Positions 33,107 to 41,514 of a stretch of DNA of 64,000 nucleotides are shown in pieces. A program made the position numbers and the translations under genes. This DNA is from Myxococcus landrumus (GTDB lineage Bacteria > Myxococcota > Myxococcia > Myxococcales > Myxococcaceae). The DNA lies in assembly GCF_017301635.1 (NCBI RefSeq), contig NZ_CP071091.1, positions 277,001 through 341,000 on the forward strand, read 5' to 3'. The first letter of the stretch is position 1; each line of letters starts with the position of its first letter. The notes under the pieces are model-generated. The model was not told where the DNA came from, did no database searches, and saw nothing but the letters and a program-made list of their open reading frames with translations.

Positions 33107-36100
33107 GTGTCTCCCGACGGCCGGGATGTGAACGAGAGAGGCGGTACGTCGGTGAAGACGGTCCTGGAGAAGCTCGCTGGAGAGGCGGGGGCGCCTGACG
33201 CCGCGCCGGGTGCGGGGGAGCTGGCTCGAATGGTGGCCGCGGTGCGCTCGCTGCTGGACGCGCGGCGCCCGTGCCTGCCCGACGCCTGTGAGGACGTGAC
33301 GGCGCTCGAGGGTGCCCTGAAGCTCCTCACGCAGGAACTCCATCGGGCCCGGCCGGACGGCGCGCTGGCGCTCTCCCCACTTCAGGAGGCCGCCCGGTTG
33401 GCGGTGCCCCACGAGTTCTCCGTGCCGGACTCGCACCGCGCCCGGTTGGGCCGGGTGGTGACGGCCACCAAGCGCGCCTTCATCGAGGGCCTTCAGCCCT
33501 TCCACGTCGAGTCGCTGCGACCGCAGGCGGACTTCAACAAGGCCGTGGTTCGGGTGCTGGAGTACCTCTCCGTGCACCGGAGCCTGCGGCTGCGCGAGGA
33601 CCTGACGGCGTGGGTGCGCGGGCAGCTCGAGCCCCGGGTGGACCCGACTCGCTGGAAGGTGGCGCGTTCGCACCGCGGGGGGCCCTTGGGTTCGGTGGTG
33701 GAGGCCGCCAAGCGCTCCTATCTCTCCGCGGCGGGCCCGCTGCTCGAAGGACTGCTGCGGGGCCAGGCGGAGTGGAACGAGGCGATGGTGGAGGCCATCG
33801 CCGGCGCGGCGGGACTCTCGCCCCCGGACGAGGCCACGGGCGCGCGGTGGATTGCCGCGCTCGTCGAACGCAATGATCCGCTGCGGGCCCAGGCGCTGCC
33901 GAAGGCCCTGCGGGCAGGGGGCCCCCTGTGGACGGAGCTCCTTCGCCGGCAGACGCGCTTCAACGAGCAGGCGGTGCTGGCGCTCGCGGGAGTGCTGGGG
34001 ACTCGCACGCCGCCGCCACAGCCTCCGGAGCTGGGGGACTACGAGGCGTGGTGCGAGCGTCGCGAGAAGGAAGACATCGCTCGCGCGCGGGATGCAGTGG
34101 CGACGTTGTCCGTGCGCCCCCGGGTGTCGCTCATCACGGCCCTGCGCGACACGCCCGAGGCCTTCTTCGGCGCCTGTGTCGCCTCCGTCGAGGCGCAGGT
34201 GTATCCCGATTGGGAGTGGCTCCTGGTCGACGACGGTGGCGTGGGGCCTCACGTCTCGGCCATGGCGCGTGCGGCGGTCGCTCGGGACTCGCGCATTCGC
34301 CTGGTCGAGTTGTCTCGTGAAGCTGGAGACGCCGAGGCGGTGAACGCGGGACTCGCCGTGGCGACGGGGGCGTGGGTGGGAAGGTTGGTGCCCGACGCCA
34401 CCCTGGCTCCGCATGCGCTGGCCGAGGTGGTGCTGGCGATGGAGGCACAGCCCTCGCTCGACGTTGTCTATGCGGATGAGGACCGGCTGGACGCGCAGGG
34501 CCGCCGCACCGCGCCCTTCTTCAAGCCGGACTGGTCCCCGGACCTGCTGCGCTCGGTGAACTATGTGGGTGCCTTCGTGGTCTCGCGCAAGAGCCTGCTC
34601 GACTCGGTCGAGGGCGCCCGCGAGGGCTTCGGCGGCGCGTGGGACTTCGACCTGATGTTGCGGCTGAGCGAGGCCGCACGCGGCATCGGCCATGTGCCCA
34701 AGGTGCTCTTCCACGGGCGTGATGAGCGGGCAGGGACGCCACCGGGCCCGGAGTCGGCGCGAGTCGCGGACGAGGCCCGGCGGGCGCTGCGCGAACACCT
34801 GTCGCGGCGGGGAGAGGCGGCCGAGGTGACGAGCCTCGCGCCCGACACCTACCGGGTTCGCTACCCGGTGCGCGGCACGCCCAAGGTCTCCATCATCGTC
34901 CCGTTCAAGGACCGGCCGGACCTGCTGGAGTTGCTGGTGCCGGGGCTGCTGGCGCGCACCGCGTATCCCCACTTCGAGGTGCTGCTGGTCTCCAACAACA
35001 GCACCCAGCCGGAGACCTTTTCGCTCCTGGAGCGGCTGACCGACCCTCGGTTGGTGAAGCTGACGTGGGACTTCCCGTTCAACTACCCGGCCATCAACAA
35101 CTGGGCGGCGAAGCAGGCCACGGGAGCGCTGCTGCTCTTCCTCAACAACGACATGGAGGTGATGGACCCCGACTGGCTGGGGGAGCTGGTGTCCCAGGCG
35201 CAGCGCCCCGAGGTGGGGGCGGTGGGCTGCAAGCTGCTCTTCCCCGAGGGCACGGTGCAGCACGCGGGCGCGGTGGTGGGCATCACCGGCATGGCGGGCC
35301 ATCCCTTCTGGCGGCTGCCGGACGGCCCCATCTCCACCCCGTTCGGCCACACCGGGTGGACGCGGAACTGGCTGTCCGTCACCAGCGCCTGCGTCATCTT
35401 CCGCCGCGACGTGTTCGAGTCGCTGGGGGGCTTCGACGAGCGCTTCCAGGTGTGTGGCAGCGACGTGGACATCGGCCTGCGCTTGAACCAACGCGGCCTT
35501 CGGGTGGTGTACACGCCGCACGCGCGGCTCATCCACCATGAGTCCGCCAGCCGGCGCGCGGATGCCATCCCGGAATCGGACTACTGGCGCTCCTACGTGG
35601 CCTACCGCCCGTACCTGGGCGAGCGGGGAGACCCCTTCTACAACCCCAACCTCACGCTGCTGGGCACGGACTGCTCGCTGCGCCAGCACGAGGAGACAGG
35701 GGAGACGATGGCCCTGCGGACGCTGACGCACGACGTGCCCAGCGCGCAGGACGCGGCGATGGAGGCGCGGGCGCTCGCCCAGCGTCACCTGGTGGACCAC
35801 CTGGGGGAGCTGGACTTCACGCCAGAGCAGGCGGCGGCATCCCGTGAGCGGGCTCCAGAGGCCCTGGCCGCGCTGCGCTCGCGTGGGAAGGTGCGCACCG
35901 CCACCTGGTTCATCCCCGCGTTCGGCCACGTCTACGCGGGCATCCACACGCTCTTCCGCTTCGCGGACCTGATGCACCGCCGCCACGGCGTGAAGAGCGA
36001 CTTCGTCGTGTACGACAAGCCGGGCGCCAGCCCCGGTGACTTCGAGGCCCGTGCCGCCACCGTGTTTCCCCAGGCGGCGGGGGCCTTCCGTGTCCTCTCC

Positions 36101-36961
36101 GGCGCGGCGGACCTGGAGTCGCTCCCCGCGTGTGACCTGGCCATCGCCACCTACTGGACCTCCGTCTACCAGGTGCTGCGCCATCCGCGCGCCGGCGTGA
36201 GGACCTACTTCGTCCAGGATTACGAGCCCATGTTCTTCGCGGCGGGCACCCAGTCCGCTCTGGCGGAGCAGACGTACCAACTGGGCTTCCAGGGCATCTT
36301 CAACACCCCGGGCCTGCGCGACACGGTGAAGGCGCTTCACGGCATGGGCGGCTTCGCCTTCGAGCCCGCCGTGGACGGAGTGCTCTTCCATGAGCGGCGC
36401 CCGGCGCGACGAGGGCCCGTGCGCGTCTTCTTCTACGGACGTCCAGGCAACGAGCGGAACGGCTTCGAACTGGGACTGGCGGCGCTCACGCGGCTCAAGC
36501 GGGAGCTGGGCCCGGCGGTGGAAATCGTCACGGCCGGAGCCGAGTGGCACCCCGAGTCCTACGGCGTCCGGGGCCTGGTGACGAACCTGGGCGTCCTCCC
36601 CGCCGAGCGCACCGCGGCGCTCTACCGCGAGTGTGACGTGGGGTTGTGCTTCATGTTCACCCGCCACCCGTCCTACCTGCCGCTGGAGATGATGGCGTGC
36701 GGCATGACGGTGGTGACGAATGACAACCCCGCAAACCACTGGCTGCTGGAGGATGGCGGCAACTGCTTGCTGGCGGCGCCCACGCCCGGCTCGGTGCTGA
36801 CGCGGCTGCGGACGGCGGTGGTGGACCCGGAGCTGCGAGCGCGGCTGGGAACGCGTGCCGCTGAACGTGTTCGACGGACAACATGGGAGCAGCAGGTGGA
36901 CAGGATGATGGCGGACCTGCTGGCCCAGGACGCCCGGCCCTCCCGCTCCGCCGTCGACTGA
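33107..36961 (+). CDS. wbgA: Three-domain glycosyltransferase WbgA
   Basis: 1284 residues from GTG 33107; GTG 33152, with a better-placed GAGAGAGG, is a likely alternative. The first 300 residues are helical and hold three copies of an SHR/KR/QxxFN element (about 115-155, 190-234, 264-298). A GT2 domain follows at about 338-580 (VSLITALRDT, LVVDDGG-type text VDDGG). A second GT2 domain spans about 590-830 (VSIIVPFKDR, LLFLNNDMEV, GAVGCKLLFPEGTVQHAG). A third, WsaF-like GT4 domain occupies about 928-1280 (TATWFIPAFGHVYAGIHTLF, VRVFFYGRP, MMACGMTVV). WsaF is a rhamnosyltransferase, consistent with the rhamnose genes downstream. In M. xanthus wbgA mutants lose O-antigen. Likely cytoplasmic, membrane-associated. 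Confidence 0.9.
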   Translation: MSPDGRDVNERGGTSVKTVLEKLAGEAGAPDAAPGAGELARMVAAVRSLLDARRPCLPDACEDVTALEGALKLLTQELHRARPDGALALSPLQEAARLAVPHEFSVPDSHRARLGRVVTATKRAFIEGLQPFHVESLRPQADFNKAVVRVLEYLSVHRSLRLREDLTAWVRGQLEPRVDPTRWKVARSHRGGPLGSVVEAAKRSYLSAAGPLLEGLLRGQAEWNEAMVEAIAGAAGLSPPDEATGARWIAALVERNDPLRAQALPKALRAGGPLWTELLRRQTRFNEQAVLALAGVLGTRTPPPQPPELGDYEAWCERREKEDIARARDAVATLSVRPRVSLITALRDTPEAFFGACVASVEAQVYPDWEWLLVDDGGVGPHVSAMARAAVARDSRIRLVELSREAGDAEAVNAGLAVATGAWVGRLVPDATLAPHALAEVVLAMEAQPSLDVVYADEDRLDAQGRRTAPFFKPDWSPDLLRSVNYVGAFVVSRKSLLDSVEGAREGFGGAWDFDLMLRLSEAARGIGHVPKVLFHGRDERAGTPPGPESARVADEARRALREHLSRRGEAAEVTSLAPDTYRVRYPVRGTPKVSIIVPFKDRPDLLELLVPGLLARTAYPHFEVLLVSNNSTQPETFSLLERLTDPRLVKLTWDFPFNYPAINNWAAKQATGALLLFLNNDMEVMDPDWLGELVSQAQRPEVGAVGCKLLFPEGTVQHAGAVVGITGMAGHPFWRLPDGPISTPFGHTGWTRNWLSVTSACVIFRRDVFESLGGFDERFQVCGSDVDIGLRLNQRGLRVVYTPHARLIHHESASRRADAIPESDYWRSYVAYRPYLGERGDPFYNPNLTLLGTDCSLRQHEETGETMALRTLTHDVPSAQDAAMEARALAQRHLVDHLGELDFTPEQAAASRERAPEALAALRSRGKVRTATWFIPAFGHVYAGIHTLFRFADLMHRRHGVKSDFVVYDKPGASPGDFEARAATVFPQAAGAFRVLSGAADLESLPACDLAIATYWTSVYQVLRHPRAGVRTYFVQDYEPMFFAAGTQSALAEQTYQLGFQGIFNTPGLRDTVKALHGMGGFAFEPAVDGVLFHERRPARRGPVRVFFYGRPGNERNGFELGLAALTRLKRELGPAVEIVTAGAEWHPESYGVRGLVTNLGVLPAERTAALYRECDVGLCFMFTRHPSYLPLEMMACGMTVVTNDNPANHWLLEDGGNCLLAAPTPGSVLTRLRTAVVDPELRARLGTRAAERVRRTTWEQQVDRMMADLLAQDARPSRSAVD

Positions 36962-36979
36962 TGTGCATGGCGTTGCACA
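36962..36979 (+). other. Hairpin after wbgA
   Basis: TGTGCA (36962-36967) and TGCACA (36974-36979) form a six-pair stem with a six-base loop, starting on the base after the wbgA stop. No T-run follows. The rest of the 222-base gap before the next start has no clear promoter. Confidence 0.35.
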
Positions 36980-37183
36980 CCTGGCTGGCGGGGGAGCAGG
37001 CGGATAGCCGAGAATGAGGCCAACGCCAATCCGACTGGGGTCCTCCCTGGGCGCTTTTACCATTCACTTTCCGCACGTCTCTTGCCTGACTGGTGCCAAG
37101 CGTGGGAATGGTTGTGGTTCTGCGGGAACCCCGCTGACAACCCACCTTCGGTTCATGTAGGCGGCGTCGTTTCACATCGGCAC

Positions 37184-39202
37184 ATGTACAAAGACATCAA
37201 GAGCGAGGGCCCCGCTGGGGACGCGGCCCAGATGAGCGAGAGTCTCCACTTCTGGAAGACGACCAACGGCCACTCCTATCGGGAGCTGGCGCGTGTCCGC
37301 GAAGGGCAGGGCGGCCTCGCGCGGGGTCAGCAGGAGCGAGTCCTCACCACCCTGATTCGCTCCGAGCAGCGCCGGCTGGACCGGACGCTGTCCGTGCTTG
37401 AGTTTGGCTGTGGTTTTGGTCACCACGCGACCTACATCTCCCAGCTTTCCCGCGTCCGCTACCACGGGTACGACATCTCCCAGTCGATGACGGAGCCGCT
37501 CCGGCAGGATCCGCCCGCGTCGTTGCAGCCCGTCGAGGAGCGCATCTTCTGTGGGGACGATCCGCTCGCGGCGGTGGACGGGCGCAAGTTCGACTTCGTC
37601 TTCACCGTCGCCACGCTCGTGCACAACCCGAGCGAGCGCATCACCGGCATGCTGGAGACCCTGGGGCAGATGGTGCTTCCGGGGGGCGTGCTGGTGCTGG
37701 TGGAGAACCCGCTGATGCCCACGAGTGTGTGGGACTCCTCGAAGCACCCGGGGAGCTGGCTGCATGCCTTCGCGGACCTGCTGCCGGAGGGCTGGGACCT
37801 GCACCATGGGCCGGGACTCGTGGATTCCCACGATGTCTACGTCCTCAAGCGCCATGGCGGACGGGAGCGCCGCTACTTCCAGCTCGTGGGGCCGGAGGCT
37901 CCACGCGACGAGTCCCAACCGCTGACGTTGGAGGCGCTGCACACGCGCGCGACGCCTCGGCTCCTGGAGTGGGCGAGCCGCGCCAGCAAGTTCCTGTCGG
38001 AGCCCACCCCGAACCTGGAAGCGCAGGTGGCGGAGCTCACCGAGCAGCTCGCGGTGGAGACCGAGCGCTTCGCGCGTCGCCAGCGGCTCCAGTCGCTGTC
38101 CGATGACCTGGCGCGCTTGCGCTCCTCGCGCGTGTCCTTCCCGGACGCGCCCGTGGCGTACACGCCGCCGTCATCACCTCCGGCCTTCCTGCACAACGCC
38201 GCGTTGGATACGCGCTGGGCCTTCGACCTGCCCCAGTTCGGGCGGGTGATGCAGGTCTTCCACCAGGAGTGGCACGGCATCCGCGCGGCCTCCGGGTATC
38301 TGCCCGGCCAGAAGCTGGCGATCACCTCCGAGCGCCCGCTGGATGAGCGCGAGCTGCGCGCCGCCATCGAGCTCGTCGACCGCAGCGGCTGTCGCTCGGT
38401 CATGGTGCATGGCTACTCCAACAACGCCCATGACTTCATGGTGCTGCTGCGCCGGGCGATGGGCTCGTCGGTGCGCATCCTCGCGCTGTGGCACGGCTCG
38501 ACGGCCCAGTTCCACTACACCTCCGAGCTCGACTGCTTCACGCAGCTCATCGACCTGAAGCGTCGCGGCGTCATCGACGCGTTGGCGACCGTCAAGCCGG
38601 GCATGCACCTGCTGGCGAAGGACATCTTCCCCAAGACGGTCATCAACCTGCCGCCGAAGCTGTCGGAGACGGAGCGGACCTCCCGGGGGCGCGCGCTCAC
38701 CCGCGCCGCGCTCATCCCGACGCCCAACGACTGGCGGAAGAACTTCTACACGAACCTCTTCGCCTGCCAGGCCTCGCCTCGCATCAAGGACATCTACGTC
38801 ACGGCGAGCTACCGCCTGCCGGAGTCGCTCAAGGGCACCCGGCGCGTCCATCACGTCTCGCGCCCCAGCCGGACCGAGCTGTTCGAGCTGATTCGCCGCT
38901 GCGACGTCGTCCTCAATGCCTCCCTCTCCGAGTGCCAGCCCATGACGGGGTTGGAGTCGCTCGCGCTGCGGATTCCGTGTGTCCACGGGTCGCTCAGCCT
39001 GGGGGCGCTGGACTCGCATCCGTATCAGCGACTCACGCAGGTGGCGGGCGTGGACTCCGTGGAAGTGGTGGCCGCGGCCATCGAGCAGTTGGTGTCGCTG
39101 CGTGAGCGCACGCCCGGCGAGCTCGTGAAGATGATGGAGGACTACGAGCAAGCCCTCGTCTCCGAGGCCGTCCGCGTCCTGGAGGCGTTCATCCAATCAT
39201 GA
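37184..39202 (+). CDS. Methyltransferase-glycosyltransferase fusion protein
   Basis: 672 residues from the ATG that opens MYKDIKSEGPAGDAAQMSES; the frame stays open upstream but no better start is seen. A SAM-dependent methyltransferase domain lies at about 45-230: motif I is VLEFGCGFGHHATYI, followed by YHGYDIS and FDFVFTVATLVHN. A coiled coil spans about 285-335 (VAELTEQLAVETERFARRQR). The second half (about 370-672) resembles a GT4-type transferase without a full catalytic EX7E motif (VSRPSRTELFELIRRCDVVL, NASLSECQPMTGLESLALRI). It could both transfer and methylate a sugar, as enzymes capping O-chains do. It overlaps the next gene by four bases. Confidence 0.82.
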   Translation: MYKDIKSEGPAGDAAQMSESLHFWKTTNGHSYRELARVREGQGGLARGQQERVLTTLIRSEQRRLDRTLSVLEFGCGFGHHATYISQLSRVRYHGYDISQSMTEPLRQDPPASLQPVEERIFCGDDPLAAVDGRKFDFVFTVATLVHNPSERITGMLETLGQMVLPGGVLVLVENPLMPTSVWDSSKHPGSWLHAFADLLPEGWDLHHGPGLVDSHDVYVLKRHGGRERRYFQLVGPEAPRDESQPLTLEALHTRATPRLLEWASRASKFLSEPTPNLEAQVAELTEQLAVETERFARRQRLQSLSDDLARLRSSRVSFPDAPVAYTPPSSPPAFLHNAALDTRWAFDLPQFGRVMQVFHQEWHGIRAASGYLPGQKLAITSERPLDERELRAAIELVDRSGCRSVMVHGYSNNAHDFMVLLRRAMGSSVRILALWHGSTAQFHYTSELDCFTQLIDLKRRGVIDALATVKPGMHLLAKDIFPKTVINLPPKLSETERTSRGRALTRAALIPTPNDWRKNFYTNLFACQASPRIKDIYVTASYRLPESLKGTRRVHHVSRPSRTELFELIRRCDVVLNASLSECQPMTGLESLALRIPCVHGSLSLGALDSHPYQRLTQVAGVDSVEVVAAAIEQLVSLRERTPGELVKMMEDYEQALVSEAVRVLEAFIQS

Positions 39203-41499
39203 GTCCTCGCCGCGTCTGTCTGGTCACGGATGAGCTGTATCCCTTCACCGCGGGGGGCATCGGCCGCATCCTCCACAACCTCATCGAGGACACGCTCCGA
39301 CGTGAGAGTGGCGTGGAGATGCATGTCCTCCTCCCGTCCTACGTGTCGGTGAGCGCGCTGGAGGTGGAGCAGCACTTCCAGGGCCAGGTGAAGGCCCACG
39401 TCGCGAAGGCCCGTCCTGAATGGGAAGTGGGCTTCGACGAGGGCGGTGTCTATCCGCCTCCAGCGGCCTTCACGGACACGTCCTGCCACGCCCAGTCGAT
39501 GGAGCTGTTGCTCCACCTGCGCAGGCTCGCGGCGGAAGGGACCCACTTCGACGTCGTCGAGTTCCCGGACTACCGCGGCTGGGCCTTCTGCTCCCTCCAG
39601 GAGAAGCTCCTGGGCTGCGGGTTGCTGGAGACGGAAATCGCGGTGCGGGTGCACTCGACGGCGGGAATCCTGGCGCCCTTCGAGCGGCAGGCGTTGAGCC
39701 GCGAGCACCTGGGAACCTACGAGTTCGAGCGCAAGGCGCTGCTGGATGCGGACCTCGTCGTCACGCACCTCTCGGCGGTCGCAGAGGTCAACCGCGCGTA
39801 CTACGGCTTTCCCCGGACCTGGCTGGACAAGGTCGTCCAAGAGTTTCCGCCCGTGGCGGCCAGGCCCGACATGGTTCCGCTGCGGGGCGAGGGCGACCGG
39901 GACCTGCTCTTCGTCACCAAGATCCAGAACGTCAAGCGCACGGACTTGTTCGTCCGGGGCGCGGCCACTTTCATGCGCGGCTGCCCGGAGTACCGGGGCA
40001 ACGCGGTGCTGGCCTGCCACACGGCGAACGCCGCCTACCTCGCCTACGTCCAGTCGTTGATTCCGGAGGACTTGCGCCCGCGCTTCATCTTCTCGGGGCC
40101 GAGCAAGGACCGCGACGCGCTGATGCGGCATGGCATCGTCGTCATTCCCTCGGACTACGAGTCGCTCAACCTCACGGCGTACGAGGCCTCCGCGGCGGGG
40201 GCGACGCTGGTGCTCAACGGGGCGTGCATCGCCTTTGGGTCCGGCACTCCCTTCGTCGAAGGGGTGAATTGCTACAAGTTCGACGGGGATGTCGAAGGGC
40301 TCGCGAGCGCGCTCGAGCGTGCCTGGCGCTCCCCGGGGCTTCGCCCGGTGGAGTGGACGGCGGACGCTCCGTACTGGGAGAAGGAGCGGAAGAAGTCCGC
40401 GCCGGCGGCCCGGTCCAAGGCCTCGGCCCTGCCTCGCGTCAGCGTCCTCATCACCAACTTCAACCTGGGACGCTTCCTGCCGGAGACCCTGGCGAGCATC
40501 GCGGACAGCAACTACCCCGAGATTGAAGTCATCGTGGTGGACGATGCCTCGACGAGCGCGTTCGACCACGAGGTGCTGGCTTGCATCGAGGAGGATGCGA
40601 AGGCTGGCGTCAGCGGAGTGAAGCTCATCCGCAATCCGACGAATCGGGGCCTGCCTGCCTCGCGCAACGTCGGCGTGCGCGCGGCCACGGGGGACTACAT
40701 CCTGCCGTTGGACGCGGACGACTGCATCAGCCCCACCTTCATCCGCATGGCGGTGGAGGCGCTGGAGCGTCACCGGGAATTCGACGTGGTGGTGCCGTCG
40801 ACGGGGTACTTCGACTCCGACGAGGCGCGCTCCCAGCGGCGGTTCATCGACTACGCGCTCTTCATCGGGGACTGCCCCTCGCTGGGCATGGTGGCCAACC
40901 GGCTGTCCTGTGCCACGTCGCTCATGCGCCGCTCGTTGTTCGACACGCTCCGCTACAACGAGCAGCTGACGAGCTACGAGGACTGGGACCTCTACCTGCG
41001 CCTGGCGCACGAGGGGCACCGCTTCCTCGTCACCAATTCGCTCCACTTCCACTATCGGCGGCGCAAGGGCTCGATGATTTCGGGCGTCAATCCGCGCCGG
41101 CATGAGGAGCTGTTGTTCCAGCTCCACCAGGGACTGCGTCGCCCGCTTCCGGAGGGAATCCAGCTGGCGGCCTTCATGCTCCTGGGGGCGGCGCCGGAGG
41201 TGCCTCGCTCGCCTCCGCCCGAGCAGCCCATGACGTCGATGGCCGGCGCCGTCACGGAAGTGCCCCTGCGCTACAACGTGGTGGACACGCTCAACTCCAC
41301 GCTCAAGCGCGTGCCCGCGGTACACGGCCTGCTCAAGCGCGCCGTCAGCGGCCTGACGCCCGAGGGAGCCGAGCCACGTCCCGCGCGCTATGCGCTGGTG
41401 GACCTGGTCAACCGGACGCTCAAGTCGGTGCCCGCCGTCCACCCGTGGGTGAAGCAGGTGGTGAAGACCACACGGAAGTGGAGCGGCTCGCGGCGCTGA
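39199..41499 (+). CDS. GT4-GT2 bifunctional glycosyltransferase with repeated C-terminal element
   Basis: 766 residues. The first half is a GT4 domain: VCLVTDELYPFTAGGIGRIL at the start, then LLFVTKIQNVKRTDLFVRG, and VVIPSDYESLNLTAYEASAA carrying the donor-side E-x7-E. A GT2 domain follows at about 412-640 (RVSVLITNFNLGRFLPETLA, VVDDAS, YILPLDADDCISPTF, YEDWDLYLRLAHEG). Its D-A-D-D sequence is the metal-binding region. The last 80 residues hold two copies of a short element, RY-VD-N-TLK-VPAVH, starting at residues 691 and 730. The gene starts within the previous stop codon and ends 15 bases from its convergent paralogue. Sugar specificity is unknown. Confidence 0.87.
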   Translation: MSPRRVCLVTDELYPFTAGGIGRILHNLIEDTLRRESGVEMHVLLPSYVSVSALEVEQHFQGQVKAHVAKARPEWEVGFDEGGVYPPPAAFTDTSCHAQSMELLLHLRRLAAEGTHFDVVEFPDYRGWAFCSLQEKLLGCGLLETEIAVRVHSTAGILAPFERQALSREHLGTYEFERKALLDADLVVTHLSAVAEVNRAYYGFPRTWLDKVVQEFPPVAARPDMVPLRGEGDRDLLFVTKIQNVKRTDLFVRGAATFMRGCPEYRGNAVLACHTANAAYLAYVQSLIPEDLRPRFIFSGPSKDRDALMRHGIVVIPSDYESLNLTAYEASAAGATLVLNGACIAFGSGTPFVEGVNCYKFDGDVEGLASALERAWRSPGLRPVEWTADAPYWEKERKKSAPAARSKASALPRVSVLITNFNLGRFLPETLASIADSNYPEIEVIVVDDASTSAFDHEVLACIEEDAKAGVSGVKLIRNPTNRGLPASRNVGVRAATGDYILPLDADDCISPTFIRMAVEALERHREFDVVVPSTGYFDSDEARSQRRFIDYALFIGDCPSLGMVANRLSCATSLMRRSLFDTLRYNEQLTSYEDWDLYLRLAHEGHRFLVTNSLHFHYRRRKGSMISGVNPRRHEELLFQLHQGLRRPLPEGIQLAAFMLLGAAPEVPRSPPPEQPMTSMAGAVTEVPLRYNVVDTLNSTLKRVPAVHGLLKRAVSGLTPEGAEPRPARYALVDLVNRTLKSVPAVHPWVKQVVKTTRKWSGSRR
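41269..41463 (+). repeat. Tandem protein-level repeat at the end of the GT4-GT2 gene
   Basis: Two copies of a 26-residue element 39 residues apart, starting at nucleotides 41269 and 41386. Shared pattern: RY, two residues, VD, two residues, N-x-TLK-x-VPAVH, then three residues and K. The copies agree at about 14 of 26 positions. A third, more distant copy is found near the end of the convergent gene (around 41610-41680, minus strand). Confidence 0.75.
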
Positions 41500-41514
41500 G
41501 TCTCGGCCTCCGGC

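Noticed and set aside
30971-37063. A 2030-residue minus-strand open frame opposite wzm, wzt and wbgA
   Set aside because: Its translation is histidine-, arginine- and glutamine-rich with no domain, as expected for the antisense of GC-rich genes. The plus-strand genes there have clear families.
37108-37125. TGG...TGC with spacing like a sigma-54 promoter before the methyltransferase-glycosyltransferase gene
   Set aside because: Only the GG and GC pairs fit; the rest of the consensus does not match, and such pairs are frequent in GC-rich DNA.
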